Of a stretch of 64,000 nucleotides of DNA, positions 12,600 through 24,599 are shown in pieces (positions within the stretch are counted from its first letter, which is position 1; the number at the start of each line of letters is the position of its first letter). The notes beneath the pieces are model-generated. The model worked only from the letters and a program-made list of their open reading frames with translations, did no database searches and was not told the origin of the DNA. Origin of the DNA: Epiperipatus broadwayi (taxonomy: Eukaryota > Onychophora > Udeonychophora > Euonychophora > Peripatidae); assembly GCA_028023455.1 (NCBI GenBank), contig JAQFVV010013366.1, positions 64,001 through 128,000 on the forward strand, in the 5' to 3' direction. A program made the translations under genes and the position numbers.

Positions 12600-13439
12600 T
12601 TTAAAAAGTATTCTACATACATACACAATTTCTTTATACCCAGTAGAAACTGTTTTTGATTGTCATAAATTTTTTAAGAGTTGTCCTTTTAAAAATAAAT
12701 TATAGTTTTAAAATGTCTTTTATAAAAAGATTGCATCATAATCTTTAATTTATAAACAAATTACTAAAAATTTATTTTTTTCTTTACAAATCTATATAAT
12801 ATTCAATTATTTAGCCCTAGCCAACCAACTAATCAGAAATTTCTCATTTTTATTGATTTCTAAGTCACCTTCTTTATGGCATATTAATACAGTACTGTCA
12901 GCCACAAAAAAAGATCCATATAATGCTAACATCCTCAGATTTTTTTCAATATAATAAAATTGCCGGTATCAGAAAAAGGAATCTAAAACCCATAATATAA
13001 GATTATAAATAGGTTTAAAACAATAGATAAGATAGCGATCACAACATCAAAGTAATGCCTAAAACATCAAAATCTATTTGAAAACATTGCAGTTAAATAA
13101 AAAAAAAGTATGGTACAAAATTAAAAATATAAGTATAAAAATACACATAGAATTAATGCAATTAGTAAAAATAAAATTACAATAATAAAAATAACAGATA
13201 ATTAATTCAGTCATTCAATATTCAGAAATTTTGCAATATTTCTTGAAAATTATATCTTTTTAGATGGCACTATTAAAACTCTCCTACACTATAACAGCAC
13301 CATTATTTTCACTAGTGGTACATTTTGACAATGTTCATGAGCATTAGTTTTTATCATTTAACAAATATTAGTTTTAAAATAAATTTTATTATAACTTATA
13401 TACATTTGGTTTATGCCATGCAAGGCTAAAGGTAGAAGT
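12600..13439. other. AT-rich intronic sequence
   Basis: No feature seen apart from A/T-rich tracts. Confidence 0.5.
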
Positions 13440-14185
13440 CTGCAGTTTCAATTGGGATTCTTTTGCATACAAATCAAAGGATTGTCATCTAAGTTAGTGG
13501 GTGTCTCATTTTTATGGGGCCAATCTTCTATATAAGCCCCATGTGTTGTTGAATAAAAATTTTGAGGCCAGTATTAAGTCCTTTGTTTGCAAGGTTTTTA
13601 GATGGATGTTAAATACTTCAAATGGGTCTGGTCTGGGTATTGTGAATTTGGAATCGCACCTGGCCATCCATGAGGCATATGAGATAAATATAGCCATACG
13701 TATGACTGAGAAGTCACCAGAGTGCAAGCAGCTTTTAAGGTCTAGGATCTTTAAGAGAGAAATGCTGCATTCCTCATTGATGACTCTACTGATGTCCTGG
13801 TATCCTGGGAAGAGGGAAATGATGTGTTCAAATGTTTCTTCACCTCTTTGGCAGAGATGGCATGTAGGGTCTATCTTTGTCATGAATCTTCTGAAATGTA
13901 GGAACCAGCTTGTTGGAATTGCACCAAAATTTATTTTTATAATGTGATCCAACAGTTTTGGTTCCATTGCAAGGTGTTTAAAGGTTTTCATTATTTTGTG
14001 ATTAGTTTGGCCCAATTGTATTTGGATGGTTATTGGCTCTGGATTTAGTAGTGTGTGTGCTTCCCAGATGTTTATCTTGTTCTGGAGGGTCAAGCTGGAA
14101 TTGCCATTGATTCTGAGAATTTTTCTTATGATGGAGTTTATCCAGGCAGTTATATCAGGATTCCATAAATTGGATGTAACTTGCT
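13440..14185 (-). mobile_element. Tx1/L1-like LINE C-terminal fragment
   Basis: Minus-strand open frame of about 220 residues from LWNPDITAWINSIIRKIL to a stop at 13512. It contains KINIWEAHTLLNPEP, LLDHIIKINFGAIPTSW and a zinc-knuckle CHLCQRGEETFEHII where the second histidine/cysteine pair is partly lost (LFPG). The order and spacing match the LINE at 57.8-59.4 kb. RT is absent, so it is a 5'-truncated copy; its frame is still open over its whole length. Confidence 0.8.
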
Positions 14186-14189
14186 AGAA

Positions 14190-16655
14190 ATATATATTTA
14201 CAAAAAAAAAAAAATCATATTTGAACTTTACAATAGTGAAAAAATGAATTGATAATCAGAACAAAGAATACTTTCACCAATGAGCAGAGTATGAAATAAA
14301 ATTCTTTCTGATTAAAAATTACTTTTAAAATGTGAATGAATATATGTTAATCCTCTGATAAATCTATCAAATTCTGCTTTAATATATATATATATATTAA
14401 AATTGCTTTGTAATTTTTATAATATCTCAAAAAATCCTAACACAGTAATAGTGATGCCATATCAGCAATTAGTTTCATAAATTGTGGTAATGAGAACACC
14501 ACTGTTTTCATAATTTAGCACTGTACTAAATTGTCTTCTATTTTTAAAAATAAAAATATACATATAAAATAAAAGTTTAATTATTTTGACTTTTAATTTT
14601 TAAACGCCCAACACACAGAATGAAAATATTTGTGCATTTATTAATTTGCCCCTAGTGAGAATTCCCACAAATATTATATGTTGAAATGTATATTTTCCTG
14701 TATATTTTTATAATATAAAATTTTAATTCAAAAAAATTCAATAGATGGCAAGATATTAAAAAAAACTTCTAAAAAAAGAATTAAGACTGACCCTGACAAG
14801 TGAAGCCATTGTATTATGGCATGGCTGTTTGAATGACCGCAAATATTTATTTGCAAATTTACTACAGTTAGATATTTTTTTACAATAATTTACCCACTAT
14901 TTATTAGATATCAAAAATAGAAATTATTAATGACTTATTTTGAATGGAAATACTTTATTTTTAAAAAAAAAACCATTATATTAGCAGTAAGATAAATATG
15001 GCCTGAAGCTTGGCTTTCTACATAAGTAATCTAATTACAATTATGAGTATAAAAATATCATAATTTTGCAATAAATATAGAAAAATTTTGAACTTTTAAA
15101 GCATAATTAATTAAATATAACAAATAAAGAAGTATTTGTTTAGATTTTTTTTAAAAAAATCAGAAATAATGAAAATTTCATTAATTTTGTAAAATAAAAA
15201 TAATCTTTCTACAAAGGATAAGATGCAATTGTTTTGTTTTGGTTATGATCTCATTTTTTAAATATTTATAGAAACAAAAGAATAATAAAATTTATTTTAA
15301 TAGTAAACAAAAACATCTATCAAGTCAAATTTATTATTATCTGATGAGTAATAATGGTTTATCATATATTTTATGTTGAGTGTGAGACAAAGAAAAGTGT
15401 TGAAAAAAGCTGCAATATTAGAAGGTTAATAATTATTGTACAATTACTGAGTAAAAATAATCATAATCATAATAAACCTTCACATAAATAAGTTTTTAAT
15501 TATTCAAAATTTTTCTTGGTTTAAAGTAACAATATTACAGTGATTTATGAATAAAAAAATTACAGTGATTTATCTTCAATTGAAGATCATTGTGTTGTTT
15601 TAACAAAGAAGTAATCAATTGTCTATTTGTGCTTTCTAGATTATTTGCCTAAAATTATTACAGCCATGTAGCGGACATATTAAAGCAATATTCACAATAA
15701 ATGCAAATATACAGATAAGTAAACAAAATTGATGATTTCAGTCCTATAAAGCATGGGAAAGATGTCCACTGTTTCAGCGCTCATTCTATAAATCTTAATT
15801 TAATAAAAAATATTTGTTATACAATGGTTCACTATAAAAGATTTTGTTATAGCAGGCTTCATTTATAAATTAACTAATAATAAGGTTCATTACGTATAAA
15901 GACAATTATAACTTAGAAGAATATTTCAAAATTATCTACTAATTGCAAAACTTTATTATTTATTCCTTATTTGATGCTTACTACTAATTAACAATGATTA
16001 TAACTTGCATATTTATATTAATTTATCGATTTATATTTAATTTAAAAAATAATAATGGTGTGACTGTTCTAGGTTTTGTGTGAGCATATTGAAAACTCAT
16101 ATGATAAATTCACTCCAATTAAATTGCTTTTCTTCAATATGAATGCATTACCATCTAAATATATATGTGATGCATTTGATTCATAGATGTAATATAATAG
16201 TAAATATTGCAGAAATATAAGTAATTTTTTATTCATATGATTTATAAGTCTAATGATCTACTTTCTGTCTCATTCCAAACCTAGCTATGTATAGATTGTT
16301 ACACTCACATCCTGTGATGCATTTGCATCTTTTGCTGGGCTAGTAGTAGGTGAATGGAGGAGCTAACATCTAGAAAATTCGGAAGGGATTAGAACCTGAC
16401 CTATAGATGTTTCTTATTTAGAGATGGTGTTCTATAGTCTAAACTATAGTGCCCCTATCTTTGCTTGGACATGTTTAATGGGAATAATGATCAAGAAATA
16501 TGACTGGATATCCAGCCTAACCACTACAGTTAGTTAGGATATTCAGTTCAAAGATAGTCAATGTGGTTATTCCTAACATCCGTTAATCACAGAATCTAAA
16601 TTTTTGTATATTCTAATGTAGAAATGTAAAGATCTAATAGGGGGAATAAAAATGT
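14190..16655. other. AT-rich intronic sequence
   Basis: No coding signal. 16260-16655 is less AT-rich and probably belongs to the element whose end motif is at 16660-16790. Confidence 0.45.
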
Positions 16656-16659
16656 AAAC

Positions 16660-16790
16660 CCTTTTCAATATATTTATATATTATAGCTCTGAAGAAGACA
16701 TCTGGTCAGCCGAAACTGTAAGAAGGTTTGTCAAATCAAAAATAAATTGTTGCACTGTAAAAAGTGTATAGAAAAGGAGTATTTATTTAA
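16660..16790 (+). repeat. End motif related to the 68-bp unit
   Basis: TATAGCTCTGAAGAAGACAT, GGTCAGCCGAAACTGTAAGA and AATAAATTGTTGCACTG parallel the unit at 31.8-32.4 kb (GCTCTGATGATGAC, CAGTTGAAACTGTAAGAG, AATAAAGTTTTG). Probably the terminus of a related retroelement; its body to the left at 16260-16660 is unassigned. Confidence 0.45.
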
Positions 16791-16794
16791 TTGT

Positions 16795-17942
16795 TATATA
16801 ACAATATATCTATTGATTACTCTTTATATAAATGGTCTTTTGCTTGTATTTATGATAAAACATGACAGAATATTTCATAAATACACATATATTATTTCAT
16901 TCATTACTTAGAAAAGTTTTAAATTACTATAATTAATATTGAAATTGACAATTATTTCTAGCTTCAATTCTAAGGCTCCAAAATAGTTTTATTTCATTCA
17001 AAGATTACATAAGACTTAGAAATCAAACATTATATTCATAAAGCGTAGAAGTGATGATAAGAAATATTATAAAAGCCTTCCTTAAAACCAAATAAAAAAA
17101 AGTTTTCTAGTTATAATAGCGGATTAATTTTGTAAAAAAAAAAAATCCATCTCCCATTTCATTCATATTTAAGCTATAAAAGCATATACAAAAATAAAGA
17201 AAGTAAAACTTTGAACTAGAAATATCTTTTCAATATATATTAAAAGGCTTAAATCAACAAGCTTAAAATACATAAGATTATTATTATTTTTTATTTCAGG
17301 CAAAATGGAATAAAATATAAAAATGATAATTTTATTGAAGTTAATGCTAGAAAAAAAAAAGTAAATTTGAAGTTTTATGTATAAAAATAAAAGTATTTTT
17401 ATCTTACAAAAGCAAATGATTCAATTTTTTTAATATATATATAGAAATTATAATAGAGTAGATTCACTGCAATTATTAAATTAATACTTGATTAATTAAA
17501 ATAAATGAGATATCATTAATTTCTCTTTTTAAAAATAATAATAATAATTACATTTGGATATTAGGTGAAAAACAAAGAAAATAAATATCTTCTGAAAATA
17601 AAAAATTGGGTTCTTATTAAGATTATATAGAATGAAAGTTTTTATAATTAATTTTTGAATAATTCATAGAATTCCCTACAGAATATTAGTGTTAAATTAG
17701 CCCTTAAATCTTATTAATATAATTTGATTTATAAGTGCCAAATTTTCCATTTTCAGATTTTTGACAAAATCCAAGTTTGATTTTTGTACACCAAAGTGTA
17801 ATAATGTGATATTGGTAAGGGAACAAATAATAAAGGCATGTGTAAAAAAAAAGTCTCTGACATGGTCCAATCACAGAGTGCTGATTCAGCAATAAAACAT
17901 ATCTTGTAGGCTATTTACATTTTTTCAAATATCTTTATTGAT
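16795..17942. other. AT-rich intronic sequence
   Basis: No feature recognised. The minus-strand frame at 17704-17892 includes ATGCTGAATCAGCACTC-like sequence resembling a family A scrap, but too little remains to call. Confidence 0.4.
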
Positions 17943-17955
17943 ATGTTTCAAGAAT

Positions 17956-18322
17956 TGAACATAATCATCATTTCCTATTCTTACACAAGCTGCTAAAACA
18001 GTTACAAACCTTCCACACTGTAGTTTTACCGAGTGCTAGTTATAGAAACCAGTGGATGCAAGAAGGTTTATGCATAAAATCTCTATCTAATGCACAAACG
18101 TTCTTGCATCCATTGATTACTATGGTTTGTAATAAATGGCACTACAGTATGGAGAGTTTGTCAAAGCACAAACCATGCATACATTAATAATCTAAGACTT
18201 GCACTATTATATGGAGAGTTTGTATGGAAGATAAAATGGCTAACAGGTTTCTCTGGGCATAGTTGCTGAAAGATTCTTGATTTTGTTTAAGGAGAAATCA
18301 CAGTCCATCACATCACATCACA
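17956..18322 (+). mobile_element. Composite retro-insertion: family B fold-back plus LINE 3' tail, with 13-bp target duplication
   Basis: Flanked by ATGTTTCAAGAAT at 17943-17955 and 18323-18335. The left part is a fold-back family B copy (arms around TGCATAAAATCTCTATCTAA). The right part, about 18210-18322, is the 3' untranslated end of the APE-type LINE found at 34-38.3 kb (GGCTAACAGGTTTCTCTGGG ... AAGGAGAA), finishing in a CATCA-type tail. The duplication encloses the whole unit, so it appears to have been inserted in one event, SINE-like, using the LINE tail. Confidence 0.7.
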
Positions 18323-18599
18323 ATGTTTCAAGAATGAATGATGAAATATATACTTTAAATATTTCTAAATTTTAAACATTTTCAGAGTAAAATAGTTAGT
18401 TATTTTAGAAAGGTTATAACAAAACTACTGAGGACTAGGAAAAAATAATATCTGATTATTAAATCTTTGAAAATATTTATAAAACCTCTTATTCAGTATT
18501 TATTTACATAAGTATATATTAGTCAATTTCACACTTTAATAATTGCATATATCATGCCATCTGTCTAAAAGCAGAGGAAAGTAACTAGGTAATAAAAAT

Positions 18600-19120
18600 A
18601 ATAATCAAAAGGTTTTACGGCCCAGGAGTTCATAAAAAGTTCCAGAAATTGAACTAATCAAAGGACCATAAGTTCCAGAATCTGACATTCAACCACTGCA
18701 CTAATTCATGCAAGCAAAAATAATCATAAGGCTTTATTGATGTGAGTTAATAATAAGTTTGAGAACAGAAAGTGATAGAACTATAACTGATCTAATGAAC
18801 TGCACTCCAGAATTTGATGGTCTGTTATTGAAATAATCCACTCAGGCCTAAAACCTTTAAATGCCTTTGATGCTTGAATGTTTGTAAGAAGTTTGATTCT
18901 GAAAGATCAAGAAGTGGGACTGATCTACTGACTTTATGCTCCAGAGTCTGATACCATATTGCTGTACTAAATGACCTAGGCAAAAAAATAATCAGTTGAC
19001 TCCATTGTGTGAGTTCATAAAAACTTTGAATGCTGGAAGTGCCAAAACTGGAATCAATTCAGGGACTTTACACTTCAGAATCTAAACCTTTACCACTGCA
19101 TTAAACTACACAGGACAAAA
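18600..19120 (-). repeat. Cluster of four tRNA-derived SINEs (family C), minus strand, head to tail
   Basis: Four related units at about 18605-18715, 18720-18850, 18870-18990 and 19000-19120. Each in reverse complement has a head like TTAGTGCAGTGGTTGAATGT, a CAGATTCTGGA segment, a B-box-like AGTTCAATTTCTGG, and TTTTTATGAACTC. They diverge from each other, so the cluster is old or arose from an already repeated source. Confidence 0.55.
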
Positions 19121-19257
19121 ATCACTTAGAACCAGTCCAGAATTTGAACTAGGAATCCATCTTGCATTCAAAGTGAATCATATTCCTATACCCAATGGCC
19201 TGAACATTAGGTAATTATGCTATAATAACTAAGAAACAACACATGGTTATTACAGCC

Positions 19258-19648
19258 TATTTATGTATTTCTTAAACACTCATTGACTTCAAGATCTGAC
19301 CAAAAGCTATAATAGATATAAACTCATTAAATGCACTGAGCCAGCTTTCACCAGATCACTGCCAGAATCATAATGCTAAGTAAAATTACGCAGTGCGGGT
19401 GTGCATACGTAATTGATGTGATGTAACATATATATATATATATATGAGGCACAACATGCAAATAAGATAATTTGCATATTGTGCCTCATTTACATATTAT
19501 ATCATCCTTAATTATATAAGCACATTTCAACTGCATAACTTTACTCAGCACTATGATTTTGGCAGTGTTTGCTGAAATCTGGCCCATTGTATTTCATAAG
19601 TTAATGTTTATTTATCAGATCTTGAAGTAAATGAGACCTTAAGAATTA
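19258..19648. repeat. Fold-back element with (TA)n near its centre
   Basis: Left arm (TTCAAGATCTGACC ... CACTGCCAGAATCATAATGC ... GAGGCACAACATGCAAAT) and right arm (ATTTGCATATTGTGCCTC ... GCACTATGATTTTGGCAGTG ... TCAGATCTTGAAGTAA) are inverted copies, each about 170-190 bp. No coding. Could be a fold-back DNA element or a hairpin-type repeat. Confidence 0.6.
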
Positions 19649-20106
19649 CATATTCATTTATATATTTATATAGTAATTATGATAAACTTCACTTAAATTA
19701 TATGTAAAAAATTTGCTATATATATATATATTAATTCCAATATTTTCACAAATAAAAGATTAATTCATAGTGTTATTTCTAGGAACTTCCGTGAAGTAAA
19801 AATATAATAGCTAAAATAGCGACGACGATTCAGTAAAATAACATTTTCCTCAGAGATCCAGAAATAATAGTATGAATATATATATGTTTTACGAAATATA
19901 TAATTTTAAAACAGATAAAGCTCCCAGTTTTCAGTTGCAATCAAGGCATTTTCAGTGCTGAGCATGAAAGAATGTCTATTTTAATTATTATATATTTCAT
20001 AAAGCATATAGACAAATATATGTGAAAATTTCGTGTATATATATATATATATAAATACTTAACAAAAAATAGTACTTGTTCAAGTATTACATAAATAAAC
20101 TAGTTA

Positions 20107-21423
20107 CACCTGGGTCTCGTTTTATGCGGATTTATTTAATGCGATTTTGAAGTTATGCGATTCATGTTTCTTCGGAAGTCGAACTCCGATAATGCGCTAC
20201 TACTTTAAATAATAAATTTCACGCACTTACTTCATATTGAAAGTAATAGCACATTATTGGAATTCGACTTTCTATCTTAATAATTTCAATATTTTCAGTG
20301 CTTTATTATAGTAAGATTTTATGCAATAATGAAATTAAAATTATGATTTCCACATTTTATGTACACACATTAAATTTTACAAGATTATAATGTAAATTTG
20401 TTCAAACATAGTGCGTGTTAATTGTGCATTTTAAATCACATTCTGTTTTTGCTTTTTTAAAAAAAATGTAATCAATTATTAATCATTTAGTGCCCACAAG
20501 TTTATTTTTAAAAAGTGAGTAATAGCAGTGGGCACAATTAAATTTGACTATTAAAAATTAAAATCTGATTTTTAATTGTAATTAACAATTTAAAAATTAC
20601 TTAAGATGACCTGAAATTAATGTGATGTGAAAGGAAATTTGATTTTTAAATGGAATTGAAAATTAAAAAATTAAAGACAAAAATAAGAATTTAATTTTTA
20701 GTTGTTAATTTTAATTAAATTTTTCCCAGCAGTGTAAAAAAAGATAATGAAACAGAAGTGGAACCTGTTCCTTTCACTGCAAAAATGATTTGAGAAGGTC
20801 TTCAACTTTCTAATCACTTGGCAAATTATTTTCTTATTAATGACACTAATCATGAACGTGCTCTTAAATTCCAACGAGAGCTAAATGGTTGTATGTCTGG
20901 ATATTGCGAGCTTCATAAACAATTAATAAAATCATCATCTCAAAGATTAATTACTAATTATGTTGTCACCAGAAAACCATTAACACAACATGAGAGTGAA
21001 GTTGGTGCTAGTTATATTTCCTCTTGTGAAGAATCTGATTTTTTACCAGTTTGCAAATGAACTTGTTTATCGGCAAATAGTGATAATAATTAAAACGTGT
21101 ATAAAAAAATGTAAATTACTGTACTGTGAATTACGCATAAAAATATATTGTTTTGAATAAAATTAAATATTATATTTAAAAAAAGTTTGTCTTGTATCAA
21201 TTTTTTCCAAATTTGAATTTTTTATTAGTCATATTTTATTTCCTTATTTTTTTTGTGTGAATTTTAAAGTAATTTTACGTTGGTGCTTTGCTTTTATGTG
21301 ATTTTTGAAAAATCAGAATCTGTATCCCCCCTTTTTCAAGGTAAGTTATGTCTATTTTTGTGCGATTTCTTTTGCACGTGTTTTCTGAGGAACCTATCTA
21401 TCGCGTAACACGAGACCCAGGTG
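20107..21423 (+). mobile_element. Tigger/pogo-type DNA transposon, internally deleted
   Basis: Perfect 13-bp terminal inverted repeats CACCTGGGTCTCG and CGAGACCCAGGTG, flanked by TA at 20105-20106 and 21424-21425, the Tc1/mariner-superfamily target. Subterminal TTTTATGCG-type repeats are typical of Tigger elements. At 1317 bp it lacks most of the transposase; only a C-terminal remnant is visible at 20750-21060. A possible nested small element lies at about 20528-20735, bounded by CAGTGGGCACAATTAAATTT and its approximate inverse. Confidence 0.8.
20740..21060 (+). pseudogene. Tigger-like transposase C-terminal remnant
   Basis: Reads ETEVEPVPFTAKMI, a stop, EGLQLSNHLANYFLINDTNH, ERALKFQRELNGCMSGYCEL and HKQLIKSSSQRLITNYV. 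The EGL-LSNxL-NxFL ... ERxLKFxREL order resembles the C-terminal region of Tigger/Jerky-type transposases. The DDE catalytic core is absent. Confidence 0.65.
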
Positions 21424-21429
21424 TACTTA

Positions 21430-22589
21430 AAAAAGAATGAGAAAAAAACATAATCCAATGTATTATTTAGAAATTAGCCTTCAAAAGAAACAAGACTGAA
21501 TTATATTATATATATATCATATTACTTATAGGCCAAAATAAAGAAAAATTTAAGATGATGTTTTGTTAATTTTTTTCAATTAAAAAATTGCGTTATAAAT
21601 ACTAGATTTGTAAAGAAAAACGTGTTAAATGCTTGCTGAACATGCAACACTATAGAACAAACATAAGGACAATTAAAGATTGAAAGGTTTAGAGATATGG
21701 ATTTGAAAAAAAATAAAAGAGGAAATATCAAGAATAATATTAGCAGTGTCATGGCATTAAAACAAAGTTAATTTATGTGATGTTTCATCACCTAAACTAA
21801 ACGAGAGTTATAGTTAATCCATGTGTTGCAAAAATATTCAATAACATGTCATTGGACTTCACAGAAGGAATTCAATTATATTTTAATAATTTTAGACTAT
21901 TTGTTTACTGTTTATATCAAAATATTCATTTAAAATTTAATATTTTTTCAACAGGGGTGAATAAATATCCAACACTAACAATTAAGTAACTAGGAAATAA
22001 GATGTATGAAAAATATCTTGTAACGGAAATAAATTAATAAAGACATAAGATAAAAGAAATGGAGTTTAGAACCCATAAACACATACTAACTAACTCTTGA
22101 TGTGCTCTCAATATCTTGCTATAAGTATTATTACTGTCAAATGTAGTTGTTATCACATGAAATTATTGTTTTGGTTTCCTTTCAATATCGGGTATGATTT
22201 TCAATAGTAAATCTTTCAATCTAATGTGTGATGGTCTTTACTTTAGTTTTAGTTACTGATCATAGATGGAAGCAGTAATTAGAAGAAAAATAAACATATA
22301 ATGATTACATGCTATGTAGATTCTGATGCTTTTGCTACTTCAAGATTTTTCTTTTTCAAGTTATTAAATATTTACTGTATACAATGTTTATAGACAGTTT
22401 TTTTAAAGTATATGTTATATATATATATATATATATATATATTACGCTGCTGCAAACTTATATGATGGAAGATGTCAATATTTTACATTGATACCATTAT
22501 TTTTTCTAAAGATTTTTTTATTTCTGAATATATTTTTTAAAACAATTTCCTAAAATATATTTTTCCCAATAACTTACATTATTACACTG
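21430..22589. other. AT-rich intronic sequence
   Basis: No gene seen; contains the TA microsatellite at 22413-22443. Confidence 0.5.
22413..22443. repeat. (TA)n microsatellite
   Basis: About 15 TA units ending at TTACGC. Confidence 0.9.
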
Positions 22590-23290
22590 AACATCACAAT
22601 CATCATCATCATCATGACTAATTCAGTCTTCTGATTGGTTCTAAAAAGATTTTCAGTCGTTTGATTGGTTCTAAAAAAGACTGACTACTCTATTCCACTG
22701 CTGATGACCTGCTTTCTTTTTGAGTTCTGAATAGATATCTACTGACTTGTTTTTACAATATCTGCACCATGTAAGAATGTCTCCGTTTCCCACTAACTCT
22801 CCTACCCTGATTTATGCCCTCTAGAATACTTCATAAAAGACTATTATGATGTAAGTTGTACTCTTGCCAAGAAAGTTTACTCTTGATTATCATCATATTA
22901 CAATTTTTATACTCTTTCATTGGAGAATTTGTACATTTGATTTTATATTTAATTAGTTTATCTATTTTATTTTACTGTAACACTATATTTCAAATGCTTT
23001 CAGATGAGATTTTCTCCTTGTTCAATTTTCCGGTTTACAATCCATAAAGCACAATTGACCAAATATATGAGCTGAGAATACTTCTCTGAAAACCAATGTC
23101 ACTTCCCCATAGATACAAATAATTTGACTTTTTTCATGAAAGGCACTTCTATAATAATTTTGATTCTGAAGTCTTTTACATAAGAACAATTTTCCTTTAT
23201 GACTTCACCCAAATAATAAAAATTCTTCACTTGCCTTTCCTTACTAATGTTTACATTTTGCCTCTGTATAGTTTATTTTCGACACCATTT
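22590..23290 (-). mobile_element. Decayed RTE-like LINE 3' half
   Basis: On the minus strand, in several frames: RQVKNFYYLGEVIKENCSY, FMKKVKLFVS, a Y-ALW-type relic of the YG-ETWT block, HLKAFEI and CYSKIK. These follow the order of the post-RT region of RTE-type LINEs. It ends in an (ATG)n tail at 22596-22613, typical of this group. Many stops; no intact domain. Confidence 0.6.
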
Positions 23291-23329
23291 CTTAAAATTT
23301 TTTTGCAAGACCCACAATAACTGCCTGAT

Positions 23330-23600
23330 AACCTGTGAATTGCAGTGTTGATTCTTTATCCATTTGAGTGTTTATGTTGCAGGATGCAACCAAAACAACT
23401 GTCCATATATATTCTATGGTGAGACCAAGGCAAATCATAAAACAAGAATGGCACAGTATTCTCGAATGTATAAAAAGTCGCAGAAAAAACTGATGCCACT
23501 AATATATAAGTCTTTTACAAACACGAAAAAGAGCACAACTATAGTGTGTTAAAATAATGTGCAAACAGCAAAACAAATGAAAACGAAAAATCAAAAAGGC
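23330..23600 (+). pseudogene. Penelope-like GIY-YIG endonuclease fragment
   Basis: An open stretch at 23364-23552 encodes VYVAGCNQNNCPYIFYGETK, with R, H/Y and KK positions following at the usual PLE spacing. The GIY-YIG catalytic tyrosines appear as VYV and IFYGET. About 60 residues remain and nothing recognisable as RT lies upstream, where a decayed minus-strand LINE abuts it. It is a different, more diverged lineage than the relic at 60.8 kb. Confidence 0.6.
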
Positions 23601-23899
23601 ATAGTTCATTCTATTCATCCCCCAATCTATTTTAAGCAACCGATATACATGACCACATATATGTGAAAAAGATACAGTTCAAATCCCTCTAATTATATTT
23701 ATAGAAAATATAAGAAAATTACATTTTCTTTATAATTATATTATATCTTAGTATAAGTTTAGCCTATCCCTCTGCTATTATTATAAATGGATATGTAATG
23801 GTCTAATAATATAAGAGGTTAGATTGACATAATGACTACATAGGAATGATTGCAATATAAAATCTAATAAGGGCTTTGAGTGGTTCATTGTTAGTTTTT

Positions 23900-24165
23900 C
23901 AATGAAATCGATAGTTGAATAGTTGGAAGGGTGAGAACATTAAAGCCTGTCCATGAAAGTTTGAGGAATTGCTATCTTAATATAATCTGAGCACTGAATG
24001 TACAAATGTGTGGGAGATTATGATCTGGCCCAACAGATGGGTGCTGGTTCTGCATGAAATACATACACTGTGGATCACATATCTTTTTCATATGTGTGTG
24101 GGATAAATTGGAGGATGAATAGAATGAAAGATCCTGTGTTCAATTCCCTCTAATTACATATAATA
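23900..24165 (+). repeat. Family A hammerhead repeat, copy 4
   Basis: Plus-strand copy with the GCCTGTCCATGAAAG body, short spacer and a decayed core at 24014-24082 (CAGATGG for CTGATGA, GAAA kept). A short piece in the other orientation at about 23635-23700 makes this another fold-back pair. Confidence 0.65.
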
Positions 24166-24195
24166 AGAAATATTCAGTATATGCAATATATATAT

Positions 24196-24478
24196 AATCA
24201 CTAGATGGAGCTTACCAATCAGCTCCAACAAGCTTTGTTTACAGCTGGTTTCGGGCTTATTGGCTAACATCAGTGAAGGGTTGGGAGACTAGAAAGTGAA
24301 GGGTTGGGAGACTAGAAACTTGTCTCCCAACCCTTCACTGACATTAGCCAATAAGCTCGAAAACAGTTGGTCTGGAGATGGGTGACAATGATAGAGATTT
24401 TGAATTCTACCTCTTTCAGCATTTATGTAAACAAAGTTTGTTGGAGCTGATTGGTAAGCTCCATCTAGTGATCACAAA
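24196..24478. repeat. Family F inverted-repeat element
   Basis: Begins with CTAGATGGAGCTTACCAATC and ends with its inverted copy GATTGGTAAGCTCCATCTAG. A central pair of GTGAAGGGTTGGGAGACTAG segments also folds back. Minus-strand left arm contains CTGATGT, GCC/AATAAGCCC and GAAA followed by a CCAGCTG palindrome, a decayed hammerhead-like order. Confidence 0.55.
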
Positions 24479-24524
24479 ATACTAGCTTAAAGGCAAATTA
24501 TGAAATTTATAACTTGCTTTGATT

Positions 24525-24596
24525 ATCATATATATATATATATATATATATATGATAATCAATTTCATATATATATATATATATATATATGCACAT
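24525..24596. repeat. Two (TA)n tracts in palindromic arrangement
   Basis: GATTATCA then (TA)n then TGATAATC, followed by a second (TA)n tract; the flanks of the first tract are themselves inverted. Confidence 0.85.
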
Positions 24597-24599
24597 TGT

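Noticed and set aside
13501-13947. Plus-strand 148-codon frame
   Set aside because: Antisense shadow of the Tx1/L1-like LINE coding region, whose minus frame has recognisable LINE motifs.
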